Shown here: positions 55,868 to 64,000 of the stretch, one piece after another
Position numbering within the stretch: the stretch's first letter is position 1
Layout: each line of letters starts with the position of its first letter
NCBI RefSeq assembly: GCF_049275935.1
Contig: NZ_CP184830.1
Span: forward strand, 2,976,001 to 3,040,000
Direction of reading: 5' to 3'
From: Endozoicomonas_A sp049275935
GTDB taxonomy: Bacteria > Pseudomonadota > Gammaproteobacteria > Pseudomonadales > Endozoicomonadaceae
Length of the DNA stretch: 64,000 bases
Program-made: the position numbers and the translations under genes
The notes under the pieces: model-generated
What the model was told of the DNA's origin: nothing
The model's database searches: none
Seen by the model: the letters and a program-made list of their open reading frames with translations, nothing else

Positions 55868-56135
55868 GTGACCTGCCGATCAGGCAGTTGGCAAAATACA
55901 TCATAGGGCGATGGTTGGCATGGGATTGTGACCTGCCGATCAGGCAGTTGGCAAAACTGCGCCATGCCAGCCAGGTGACTCTTGAGAGTGACCTGCCGAT
56001 CAGGCAGTTGGCAAACAGGGAAACTCAAGCCTGAGTTCTTGGTATTTGTGACCTGCCGGTCAGGCAGTTGGCAAAGAATGAGGTATCGAAGCTTACCCTG
56101 ATTTCACATAACCTACCGTGCAGGTAGATCGCTAT
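55868..56135 (+). CRISPR. I-F3 CRISPR array 2 with terminal atypical homing guide
   Basis: Repeats at 55868, 55928, 55988 (gtgacctgccgatcaggcag plus ttggcaaa), 56048 (one change) and a strongly diverged fifth repeat at 56108-56135. All spacers are 32 bp. The fifth repeat keeps a stem by paired changes (ctacc / ggtag instead of ctgcc / ggcag) but its 3' handle is atcgctat. Diverged last repeats mark guides reserved for transposition in I-F3 elements. The last spacer (56076-56107) matches amtB, see 42331-42364. Confidence 0.95.
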
Positions 56136-56280
56136 CGGGGTAAGCAATTGTCGTGCTATGGCTGTAAAGTGAATTATTTGTCATGAGATGGCTGTTATTC
56201 TTATGACAAATGAAGTTTTATCCCTGCTGCAGTCCTTAGTTTATGGGGGCTGCTTTTGTCACGATATGGTAGTACCGACA
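56136..56280 (+). mobile_element. Right end (RE) of an I-F3 CAST
   Basis: Terminal segment ttttgtcacgatatggtagt accgaca ends in ACA at 56280; its complement matches LE1 at about 23 of the first 28 positions. Further inverted TnsB-type sites lie at about 56148-56166 and 56181-56199. It follows array 2 directly, as in other I-F3 elements. Confidence 0.85.
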
Positions 56281-56285
56281 GTGCA
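56281..56285. other. 5-bp target-duplication-sized spacer between RE and LE3
   Basis: gtgca separates ...ACA from TGT.... Five bases is the Tn7-family target duplication. The 5 bases before LE1 are gtgtg (same first three). Confidence 0.75.
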
Positions 56286-56448
56286 TGTGGGTGCAACCAT
56301 GTCCTGACAAAAAAAGTAGTAATGACATAAAACAGCTACTTTGACAAAAAAGACCTCGGCAACAATGCTTCAGGTGTTGTGTGACCGAGGTCTCTTTTAT
56401 GTACCGTAGAAAACCAGGGAAATCCAAGGTTAACGCTGGATTCAAGCA
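56286..56448 (+). mobile_element. Third left end (LE3) with tnsA leader and start remnant
   Basis: Begins TGTGGGTGCAACCATG and keeps tgacataaaac and the hairpin (56351-56392). A tnsA start at 56399 reads MYRRKPGKSKVN, nearly LE1's MYRRKLGKSKVN, and stops soon after. It is interrupted at 56449 by the IS30-type remnant. Confidence 0.8.
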
Positions 56449-56940
56449 ATAAGTGCAATCGACTGCCCGGTGTAGACTTCAAGAGGCGTTCGCGATACGG
56501 CTATAAACAGTCGTATGACTCAGGGCAATCTCAGGCAGTTCGACGTGCATCCGCTTGCTGATGTTTTCAGGTGACCAGCCAAGGAGCAATCCTTTCTCGA
56601 TGATGGGCATATATCGTTCATCTGTTTTGCTGAACTTTCTGGCTGATTTTTTTCTTTTACAAGCCAGTGCATGAGCACTCTCAGCACAGTAGCCGTGAGT
56701 AGAAGAATTACGGCTGAGCTCCCGCGACAGAGCGCCCTCACTGATGCCAACTGCCATTGCGATTTCTTTTTGCAAATGGCCTTTTCCACGGAGTGCTTGA
56801 ATCTGGTATCGTTGACCAAGAGTCAGCTGCTTGTATTGTCTGGTTTGTGTACTCATTCCTGACTTCCATTTCTGAGTGTGAGAGCTACGAAATGTACCAG
56901 CAGCTGACTCAAATCTGAAATTTCAGTCGATTGCACTTAT
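56449..56940 (-). mobile_element. Internally deleted IS30-family element
   Basis: Perfect 17-bp inverted ends (56449-56465 and 56924-56940, ataagtgcaatcgactg). At about 490 bp it is half the size of an IS30 element. It contains only the N-terminal part of a transposase gene. Confidence 0.75.
56479..56856 (-). pseudogene. IS30-family transposase, N-terminal fragment
   Basis: 125 residues: YKQLTLGQRYQIQALRGKGHLQKEIAMAVGISEGALSRELSRNS is the IS30 helix-turn-helix, followed by SPENISKRMHVELPEIALSHTTVYSRI. The DDE catalytic domain (about 200 more residues) is missing; the frame ends close to the left inverted repeat. Not able to transpose by itself; it could bind its own ends. Confidence 0.85.
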
Positions 56941-56951
56941 CCTATTAATCC

Positions 56952-57119
56952 AGCACAACTCTGACAAACAAGACCTCGGCAACAATACTTCAGGTGTTGT
57001 GCGACCGAGGTCTTTTTTTATGTTACGGAGAACACTTGATCTGAGACAGTATATAAGTGACGCCGGATTAAACTGCTTCTGGCTATTCATATTTTTCAGA
57101 GCTCACATACCCGTTAAAA
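56952..57119 (+). mobile_element. Fourth, partial left end (LE4) with tnsA start remnant
   Basis: Keeps only the inner part: ctgacaaacaagacctcggc, the hairpin (56971-57013), and at 57020 a start MLRRTLDLRQYISDAGLN, close to the LE2 remnant. The terminal TGT is missing, perhaps removed with the IS30 insertion. Confidence 0.65.
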
Positions 57120-57126
57120 CTGTGTT

Positions 57127-57269
57127 GACGCGTCCGACTATAATCAATTTCAATATATTCAAACACCGCCCGACGCATCTGCTGCCCCATTCATCATAGG
57201 CATACAAAGCTGCGTTTCTACTTTCAAAGAATGAAAGTAGCTTTCAACGCAAGCATTATTTCAGCAATC
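57127..57269 (-). pseudogene. IS3-family transposase C-terminal remnant
   Basis: Minus-strand translation gives NNACVESYFHSLKVETQL (with a stop before it) and, in another phase, AVFEYIEIDYSRTR, both conserved in the IS3 orfB integrase domain. Stops and a frameshift show decay. Confidence 0.7.
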
Positions 57270-57394
57270 AACTTTACGACTCTTACTTTGCTCTCATTCG
57301 TTTTTGTAGAGGATGTTTCTAAAGGTTTTTAAACCCTACTGGCTTCCTCGACCACGAAGTGAAGTGTCGGTAGACAGAACTCTGGAGAATGGCA

Positions 57395-60300
57395 ATGGGT
57401 ATTGCAAAGAGCTTGTCTATTGCGGGTTTGGTTCTCTTATTGGCATCAAGCTGTATGCAGGCATTTGCTCAAACGGCCGTTACTGCCTCGCCAACAATGC
57501 AACCTCAACTGATCCACGGGCTTAATATAGATCCGAACATGTTGCCGGTAACGACCGCTCCAACACCCACAGGAGGCGTTGTCCCACCAAGACATTGTGG
57601 GCCCCACAGGGTTATGAGTGTCTCATGGAATAAGGACAGTACACTCATGGCTGTGGGAATGGGTTCCGGCGGTTCCGGATGCCCTTTTTCAGGTCCCGTA
57701 CAAATCTTTGATATGAGTGACCCGGCGAGGCCCAGACTGCTGCATACCCTGCACGATTTTAAAGACCGGGTGAGGGCTGTTGCCTTCAACCACGACGGCA
57801 CCCGGCTGGCAGTCGGGGGAGATGATAAAAAGGTCAGGATTTATGACCCAGTGTCCCCGTCCGCCCCCCTTGCTACCCTGTCCGATGCGACAGGCCCGAT
57901 TCGCAGCGTTAAATACAATCACGGCGGCACTCAGCTGGCAGTGGGTGGGAACGATCAAAAGGTCAGGATTTATGACCCAAGGGACCTGTCCATTCGCCCG
58001 ACAATTCTGACCGATTCACGAGGCTGGGTAATGGACATTGACTACAGCCACGACGACACCGAACTGGCAACGGTATCAAGAGACTACAGACTCAGGGTTT
58101 ATGACCCGAGGGATCTGTCCATTGCCCCGCAAGCTAAGATCCCTTGGCTTGGTCAAATGCGGAGCGTTAAATTCAACCACGATGGGACGCTGCTGGCAAT
58201 TGGGGGAAGTGATCTTGGAAGGCCGGAAAAAAGGGTTGGGGTTTATGACACAAAGAACCTGGCCAGCACGAAGTATACTCTGTTGGGTGCGACAGACAAG
58301 GTCATGAGCATTGACTTCAATCACGACAGCACCCGAATCGCCGCCGGGTCGGCTGATCATAAGGTCAGGATATATGACATGTTGAATCTGCCTGGCGTTT
58401 TGTACACCCTCTCTGATGCGACAGATGTTGTACGGAGCGTTGAATACAACCACGACGGCACCCTGCTGGCAGTTGGGGCGGAAGATGGAAAGGTGAGGAT
58501 TTATCAGGTCGCTACAGGAGCGCCAGCGACAACATCGTCATCTGCGCGTCCCTCAACCAGTCAACTCACAACTGCTTCGCCATCTGCACGTCCCTCAACC
58601 AGTATACCTACCACTGCTTCTACAACCATTTCGAGATCTCCATTAGGAAATTCAACGCTGACCAGACCTTCATCGTCGTATACAACCCAGCCAACAACGT
58701 CTGGTACTACAAACATGCGCCCTCTATTGATCCATGTGATTAATATAGATCCGAACGTTTTGCCGGTAACGACTGCTCCAACACCCACAGGAGGCGTTGT
58801 CCCACCAAGATATTGTGGGCCTCACAGGGTTATGGGTGTCTCATGGAATATGAACAGTATGCTCATGGCTGTGGGAATGGGTTCCGGCGGTTCCGGATGC
58901 CCTATTTCAGGCCCCGTACAAATCTTTGATATGAGTGACCCGGCGAGGCCCAGACTGCTGCATACCCTGCACGATTTTAAAGACTGGGTGAGGTCCGTTG
59001 CCTTCAACCACGACGGCACCCGGCTGGCAGTCGGTGGGGATGATAAAAAGGTCAGGATTTATGACCCAGTGTCCCCGTCCACCCCCCTTGCTACCCTGTC
59101 TGATGCGACAGGAGCGGTACGCAGCGTTAAATACAACCACGACAGCACCCAGCTGGCAGTGGGTGGGCAAGATCAAAAGGTCAGGATTTATGACCCGAAT
59201 GACCTGTCCATTTCCCCGCACACTCTGTCCGATGCAAGTGATTGGGTAATGAGTGTTGACTACAACTACGACGGCACCCAGCTGGCAGTGGGAGGGAGAG
59301 ATAAAAAGGTCAGGGTTTATGACCCGAGGGATCTGTCCATTTTCCCGCGCATTCTGCAGGATTCAAACGGTCAGGTACGGAGCGTGAAATACAATCACGA
59401 CGGCACTCAGCTGGCAACTGGGGGAAGTGATAATAAGGCACGGAATAGGGTCAGGATTTATAACCCGAATGACCTGACCTTTGCGCCGCAAGTTCTGTCC
59501 GATGCGAGAGACTGGATCATGAGCATCGACTTCAATCACGACGGCACCCAGCTCGCAGTTGGGTCGGGTGATCGAAGTGTTAGGATATATGACATGTCGA
59601 ATACATCTGACCTCCTGCACACCAAACTGCCCCCGCCCATTGCGTCCAAGGCAATAAATCCAACACGCCCCCTGTACATCATCTCTGATGCGAAAAACGA
59701 TGTACGGAGCGTTGAGTATAATCACGACGGCACCCTGCTGGCAGTTGGGGGGGAAGATGAAAAGGTCAGGATTTATCGTTTCGATATAAGAGCGTCAGCT
59801 ACAACATCGTCATCTACACGTCTCTCAACCAGTAAACTAACCACTGCTTCGTTCTTTGCAAGTCACTCAACCAGTAAACTCGCCACTGCTTCTACAACCA
59901 TTTCGGGAGTTCCATCAGAAAATTCAACGCTGATCACGCATTCATCGTCGTATACAGCCCTGCCTCACAATACAAAAGCGCCAAGCCTGCCGGGTAGTTG
60001 CCCGCAGCCAGAAGGAATACCCCTGTTTCAAGCGTATGATGCAAAAAATGAGCAGATATACGTTGTCATTCAGCCTGAGTCGCATACCAAAAAGGTTAAT
60101 CTGGCACGTTATAAAGGCTCTGAACTGGATGAACAATTTGGTCTGTGTGGCATTGTGACTTACACAACCTCTGCCAGCAGTTTCAGAAGGTTGGCTTCCT
60201 ATCAGTCTCTGGCTGGACAGGTTATTCACGAAACTACAGGCTCTCACCTTGACCTTATTGCAACGCCAACGTCTGGAAAAACGGTTCTGTTGGAGTTTCC

Positions 60301-61270
60301 GTTAATTGTCGGCCAGGGATACCGGGCACGATTCAGCGTACACGACAAGGTATTTACTGAAGGGGTTCAAATTAATGATACTGCTCATCATCAAGGTGTC
60401 ATGTATTTAACAGGAAAAATCAATAACAAACTGTTGATGAGCAGTTATCATCAACAACGACTCACGTTTCCTAAAAAATGTTTTAAGAGCGATGGGGAAC
60501 GAGGACTTTTTTTGGGGGTTTCCCCAGATGGCAAGCACCTTTATGTAACAGGCATCAGTGGCGGTAAAAATGCGCCCTATTCTGTATTTATAAGACAGTT
60601 CGAAAAAAAACAACTCAATCCCGCTTTCTCTTTTGGATACAATGGCAAAGAGATAGTAATTGACACAAACATTGAAAGTGACAACAGTCTGCAGGACATT
60701 CTGATTCAAAAGAACCATGTTTATGTTGCCGTATTCAACCCAGCATCAGAGAAACTCTCCATTTGTCGGTTCGCCACTGACAATGGACAAATGGATAGCG
60801 CTTTTATTATTGACGATACGATTCGTTGTTCTTCAGGCACATCTGGTAGGTTTTTAACCGTTAGACTGGTGACTGCGAAAAATTGTTTGCAAGCCATTAT
60901 TTACAACAGTAATGGGCAACTGTCTGTTATTACTTATGAAAATCAGGTCAATGTCCATCATTTTGACACCGCATTCAAGATCCCGGCAACAAGGTCAATG
61001 CGCCCGGTTTTTGTGGGCAATAACGCCTATCTGGCAGCTGCATACGCCGATATTGAGAAGGGTACCCGGCATGTCCGGATGCAGGTGATTTCTCTGCATC
61101 TTGAGAACCTGTCGCCTTCACCCCCCGGAGAATTCCCAGAGTGGGGTATTGGGCTTATTACAGTGGTTGTTGTGGTCCTGGTTGTCGCGGTTTCAGTCTT
61201 AGTCCATAAGAAGTTCAGGAGGAAACCACCCGTTCCAGTAAGTGATGCCACGAATGCGCTCCAAGAGTGA
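57395..61270 (+). CDS. WD40-repeat surface protein with the shared C-terminal module
   Basis: 1291 residues from ATG 57395 (MGIAKSLSIAGLVLLLASSC), which has GGAG 7 bases upstream; ATG 57389 is possible. Signal peptide, then two blocks of WD40-like blades (SVKYNHDGTQLAVGG.D.KVRIYDP) at about 70-385 and 460-830, each block followed by a Ser/Thr linker. Then comes the same C-terminal module as the GLUG paralogs (CPQPEGIPLFQAYD, ELDEQFGLCG, MDSAFIIDD), one membrane span (GLITVVVVVLVVAVSVLV) and a basic tail. The N-terminal half is an internal duplication of the propeller. Membrane-anchored; host-interaction role inferred. Confidence 0.85.
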   Translation: MGIAKSLSIAGLVLLLASSCMQAFAQTAVTASPTMQPQLIHGLNIDPNMLPVTTAPTPTGGVVPPRHCGPHRVMSVSWNKDSTLMAVGMGSGGSGCPFSGPVQIFDMSDPARPRLLHTLHDFKDRVRAVAFNHDGTRLAVGGDDKKVRIYDPVSPSAPLATLSDATGPIRSVKYNHGGTQLAVGGNDQKVRIYDPRDLSIRPTILTDSRGWVMDIDYSHDDTELATVSRDYRLRVYDPRDLSIAPQAKIPWLGQMRSVKFNHDGTLLAIGGSDLGRPEKRVGVYDTKNLASTKYTLLGATDKVMSIDFNHDSTRIAAGSADHKVRIYDMLNLPGVLYTLSDATDVVRSVEYNHDGTLLAVGAEDGKVRIYQVATGAPATTSSSARPSTSQLTTASPSARPSTSIPTTASTTISRSPLGNSTLTRPSSSYTTQPTTSGTTNMRPLLIHVINIDPNVLPVTTAPTPTGGVVPPRYCGPHRVMGVSWNMNSMLMAVGMGSGGSGCPISGPVQIFDMSDPARPRLLHTLHDFKDWVRSVAFNHDGTRLAVGGDDKKVRIYDPVSPSTPLATLSDATGAVRSVKYNHDSTQLAVGGQDQKVRIYDPNDLSISPHTLSDASDWVMSVDYNYDGTQLAVGGRDKKVRVYDPRDLSIFPRILQDSNGQVRSVKYNHDGTQLATGGSDNKARNRVRIYNPNDLTFAPQVLSDARDWIMSIDFNHDGTQLAVGSGDRSVRIYDMSNTSDLLHTKLPPPIASKAINPTRPLYIISDAKNDVRSVEYNHDGTLLAVGGEDEKVRIYRFDIRASATTSSSTRLSTSKLTTASFFASHSTSKLATASTTISGVPSENSTLITHSSSYTALPHNTKAPSLPGSCPQPEGIPLFQAYDAKNEQIYVVIQPESHTKKVNLARYKGSELDEQFGLCGIVTYTTSASSFRRLASYQSLAGQVIHETTGSHLDLIATPTSGKTVLLEFPLIVGQGYRARFSVHDKVFTEGVQINDTAHHQGVMYLTGKINNKLLMSSYHQQRLTFPKKCFKSDGERGLFLGVSPDGKHLYVTGISGGKNAPYSVFIRQFEKKQLNPAFSFGYNGKEIVIDTNIESDNSLQDILIQKNHVYVAVFNPASEKLSICRFATDNGQMDSAFIIDDTIRCSSGTSGRFLTVRLVTAKNCLQAIIYNSNGQLSVITYENQVNVHHFDTAFKIPATRSMRPVFVGNNAYLAAAYADIEKGTRHVRMQVISLHLENLSPSPPGEFPEWGIGLITVVVVVLVVAVSVLVHKKFRRKPPVPVSDATNALQE

Positions 61271-61786
61271 TGATCATTAATAACCACCAAACAGTCTGGC
61301 AACCAGATCAACCCGCTGATGATCCTCTGGGATTAACGAGAAGACACCTGACATTCCTGTACAGCGTATCAAAGCCCATTATCAGCAAATAGGGTCAGCA
61401 ACGCTTCCGCATGAAATCGTATATATTTATCCATACCGATAATGGTGATTTTTTTTGAAGGATGTGCTTACGAGGATCCAGTAATCACAGTACAGCAACA
61501 TTAACATCTGGAAATGAATGGATTGATAGCTACCTATCTGAAAGTCGTCGTAAGATACAGCGTTTAGCAGAAGATGTTGAAGAGCTGATTGAAGCGCCAA
61601 CACCCACTGAGACTCACGTCTATTGTTCCTGTTTTCTGAAATAGCTGTCTCGGCAACTGTTATTTTACCGCTGACCGACAGCGTCAGGCACCTCACATCT
61701 TTCCCTGTTTTTTAACCGGGCGGCAGTGAATTTTGTATCCATTTTCATTGCCTCAGATCACCAAGCTGGAATTCTGGAGAGTGGTT
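61271..61786. other. Intergenic region between the two WD40 genes
   Basis: No recognised gene. A 60-codon frame at 61462-61644 (with SRRKIQRLAEDVEELIE) has no clear ribosome-binding site or family; the region before 61787 resembles that upstream of 57395 (ctggagag then the start). Confidence 0.4.
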
Positions 61787-64000
61787 ATGGGCATTGCAAA
61801 GAGCTGTTTTATTGCGGGTTTGGTTATCTTATTGGCAACAAGCTGTATGCAGGCAGTTGCTCAAACGGCCGTTATTGCCCGGCCAACAATGCAACCTTTA
61901 CTGATCCACGAGATTAATATAGATCCGAACATGTTGCCGGTAACGACCGCTCCAACACCCACAGGAGGCGTTGTCCCACCAAGTTATTGTGGGCCCCACA
62001 GGGTTATGAGTGTCTCATGGAATAAGAACAGTACGCTCATGGCTGTGGGAATGGGTTCCGGCAGTGCTGATCCCAAATGCCCTTCTTCAGGCCCCGTACA
62101 AATCTTTGATATGAGTGACCCGGCGAGGCCCAGACTGCTGCATACCCTGCACGATTTTAAAGACTGGGTCAGGACTGTTGCCTTCAACCACGACGGCACC
62201 CGGCTGGCAGCCGGGGGGAATGATAAAAAGGTCAGGATTTATGACCCAGTGTCCCCGTCCTCCCCCCTTGCTACCCTGTCCGATGCGACAAAAGCGGTAC
62301 GCAGTGTTAAATACAACCACGACGGCACCGAGCTGGCAGTGGGTGGGCAAGATCACAAGGTCAGGATTTATGACCCGAATGACCTGTCCATTTCCCCGAA
62401 AATACTGCCATATGCAAATGATTGGGTAATGAGTGTTGACTACAACCACGATGGCACCCAGCTGGCAGTGGGAGGGAAAGATCAAAAGGTCAGGGTTTAT
62501 TATCCGAGGAATCTGTCCATTCTCCCCCATACTCTGCACGAGTCAAATGGTCAGGTACGGAGCGTTAAATACAACTACGACGGCACTCAGATGGCAACTG
62601 GGGGAAGTGATAGAAAGGTCTGGAATAAGGTCAGGATTTATAACCCGAATAACCTGACCATTCCGCCGCAAGTTCTGTCCGTTGCGAGAGACTGGATTAT
62701 GAGCATCGACTTCAATCACGACGGCACCCGACTCGCAGTTGGGTCAGGTGATCTAAAGGTTAGGATATATGACGTGTCGAAACCAGCCCGCCTCCTGCAC
62801 ACCATCTCCGATGCGAAAAGCGATATACGGAGCGTTGCCTATAACCACGACGGTACCCTGCTGGCAGTCGGTGGGGAAGACCAAAAGGTCAGGATTTATC
62901 AGGTCGGTATAAGAGCATCAGCGAAAACATCACCCTCTACACGTCTGTCAACCAGAAAACTGACCACGACTTCTACGATCATTTCGGAATCTCCGTCAGC
63001 AAATTCACTGCTGAACAAAACTTTATCGTCGAATACAACTCTGCCTCACAATACAAATGCACCCAGCCTTTCGGCTGACTGTCCACCGCCAGAAGGAATA
63101 CCCCAGTTTCAAGCGTATGATGCTGCAAATCAGCAGATATACGTTGTTATTCAGCCTGAGTCGGATCCCAAAAGGATTATTCTGGCACGTTATAAAGGCT
63201 CTGAACTGGATAAGCAATTTGGTCTGTGTGGTATTGTGACTTACACGACCTCTGCCAGCAGTTTCAGAAGGTTGGCTTCCTATCAGTCTCTGGCTGGACA
63301 GGTTATTCACGAAACTACAGGTTCTCACCTTGACATTATTGCAACGCCAACGTCTGGAAAAACGGTTCTGTTGGAGTTTCCGTTAATTGCTGGCCAGGGA
63401 TACCGGGCACGATTCAGCGTACACGACAAGGTATTTCCTGAAGGGGTTCAAATTAATGATACCGCTCATCATCAGGGTGTCATGTATTTAACAGGAAAAA
63501 TCAATAACAAACTGTTGATGAGCAGTTATCATCAACAAGGACTCACGTTTCCTGAAAAATGTTTTAAGAGCGATGAGGAACGAGGACTTTTTTTGAGGGT
63601 TTCTCCAGATGGCAAGCACCTTTATGTAACAGGCATCAGTGGCGGTAAAAATGCGCCCTATCCTGTATTTATAAGACAGTTCGAAAAAAAACAACTCAAT
63701 CCCGCTTTCTCTTTTGGATACAATGGCAAAGAGATAGTAATTGACACAAACATTGAAAGTGACAACATCCGGCAGGACATTCTGATTCAAAAGGACCATG
63801 TTTACGTTGCTGTATTCAGCCCTGAGAAAGAGAAACTCTCCATTCGCCGGGTGGCGACTGACACTGGAGTGATGGACAGTGCTCATATTATAGACGATGT
63901 GATTCGTTTTCCTTCAGGAAAACCTGGTTCGTTTTTAATCGTCAGACTGGTGACTTCAGACCATTATTTGCACGCTATTATTTACAACAGTAATGGACAA
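61787..64000 (+). CDS. WD40-repeat surface protein, second copy, 3'-truncated by window edge
   Basis: 738 codons visible from ATG 61787 (MGIAKSCFIAGLVILLATSC); a GTG two codons earlier is possible. The frame is open to base 64000. A single WD40-like block (blades such as SVDYNHDGTQLAVGG) over about 60-380, a short Ser/Thr linker (RLSTRKLTTTSTIIS), then CPPPEGIPQFQAYD and the shared delta-60-like module. Over most of its length it is very close to the gene at 57395 at DNA level, including silent sites, so the tandem duplication is recent. The membrane anchor would lie beyond the window. Confidence 0.83.
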   Translation, partial: MGIAKSCFIAGLVILLATSCMQAVAQTAVIARPTMQPLLIHEINIDPNMLPVTTAPTPTGGVVPPSYCGPHRVMSVSWNKNSTLMAVGMGSGSADPKCPSSGPVQIFDMSDPARPRLLHTLHDFKDWVRTVAFNHDGTRLAAGGNDKKVRIYDPVSPSSPLATLSDATKAVRSVKYNHDGTELAVGGQDHKVRIYDPNDLSISPKILPYANDWVMSVDYNHDGTQLAVGGKDQKVRVYYPRNLSILPHTLHESNGQVRSVKYNYDGTQMATGGSDRKVWNKVRIYNPNNLTIPPQVLSVARDWIMSIDFNHDGTRLAVGSGDLKVRIYDVSKPARLLHTISDAKSDIRSVAYNHDGTLLAVGGEDQKVRIYQVGIRASAKTSPSTRLSTRKLTTTSTIISESPSANSLLNKTLSSNTTLPHNTNAPSLSADCPPPEGIPQFQAYDAANQQIYVVIQPESDPKRIILARYKGSELDKQFGLCGIVTYTTSASSFRRLASYQSLAGQVIHETTGSHLDIIATPTSGKTVLLEFPLIAGQGYRARFSVHDKVFPEGVQINDTAHHQGVMYLTGKINNKLLMSSYHQQGLTFPEKCFKSDEERGLFLRVSPDGKHLYVTGISGGKNAPYPVFIRQFEKKQLNPAFSFGYNGKEIVIDTNIESDNIRQDILIQKDHVYVAVFSPEKEKLSIRRVATDTGVMDSAHIIDDVIRFPSGKPGSFLIVRLVTSDHYLHAIIYNSNGQ

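Overview
The window looks like chromosome of a marine gammaproteobacterium. My best guess is an Endozoicomonas-like (Oceanospirillales) host-associated symbiont. This is an inference from gammaproteobacterial housekeeping order (yajR-like/ssb, comM-ubiK-glnK-amtB, rep) mixed with large repeat-rich surface proteins (GLUG-like and WD40 repeats), many palindromic repeats, pseudogenes and transposon remnants. No rRNA or tRNA gene was recognised.

Layout. 1-6.3 kb: MFS transporter (partial), ssb, 5-formyl-THF cyclo-ligase, a DUF547 protein, an ArgO-like exporter and an unknown secreted protein, with palindromic interspersed repeats. 6.4-22 kb: four tandem, minus-strand paralogous surface proteins (signal peptide, GLUG-like repeats, Ser/Thr/Pro linker, shared C-terminal domain, TM anchor). 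The third is frameshifted at a poly-A tract. 22-25 kb: rep helicase and a DUF1028 protein. 25-34.7 kb: a 2-aminoethylphosphonate (AEP) locus: ABC transporter, FAD oxidoreductase, PhnX-like hydrolase, PhnR, divergent phnW, with two DUF29 genes inside. 34.8-42.4 kb: comM, two secreted proteins, ubiK, two pseudogenes, then sigma54-type glnK-amtB.

42.4-57.1 kb is the most interesting region: a Tn7-like type I-F3 CRISPR-associated transposon (CAST) island directly downstream of amtB. It carries tnsA, a tnsB with an internal deletion, tnsC, cargo, tniQ, a cas8f/cas5f fusion, cas7f, cas6f and two CRISPR arrays. It has no cas1 or cas2-3. The last spacer of the second array is followed by a strongly diverged (atypical) repeat. 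That spacer matches the 3' end of amtB at 25 of 32 positions, with a 5'-CC PAM, and the left end starts 51 nt past the protospacer. This is the geometry of RNA-guided homing, and amtB would be an attachment site I do not recall being described. The island is a tandem pile-up. A right end, 5 bp and another left end follow one another exactly, and four copies of the left-end/tnsA-leader segment are present with remnants of hsdS-dinD, cas6, IS30 and IS3.

The CAST cargo holds an apparently undescribed cassette: a 56-residue peptide made of three 15-residue repeats (core PSAFTIRNHAF), a JmjC-type Fe/2-oxoglutarate oxygenase (frameshifted here) and a LysE/RhtB exporter. It reads like a multi-core RiPP or peptide-hydroxylation system.

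57.4-64 kb: two plus-strand surface proteins whose N-terminal half is a WD40-like propeller but whose C-terminal half is the same module as in the four GLUG-type proteins at 6-22 kb, so N-terminal domains have been swapped on a shared membrane-anchored base.
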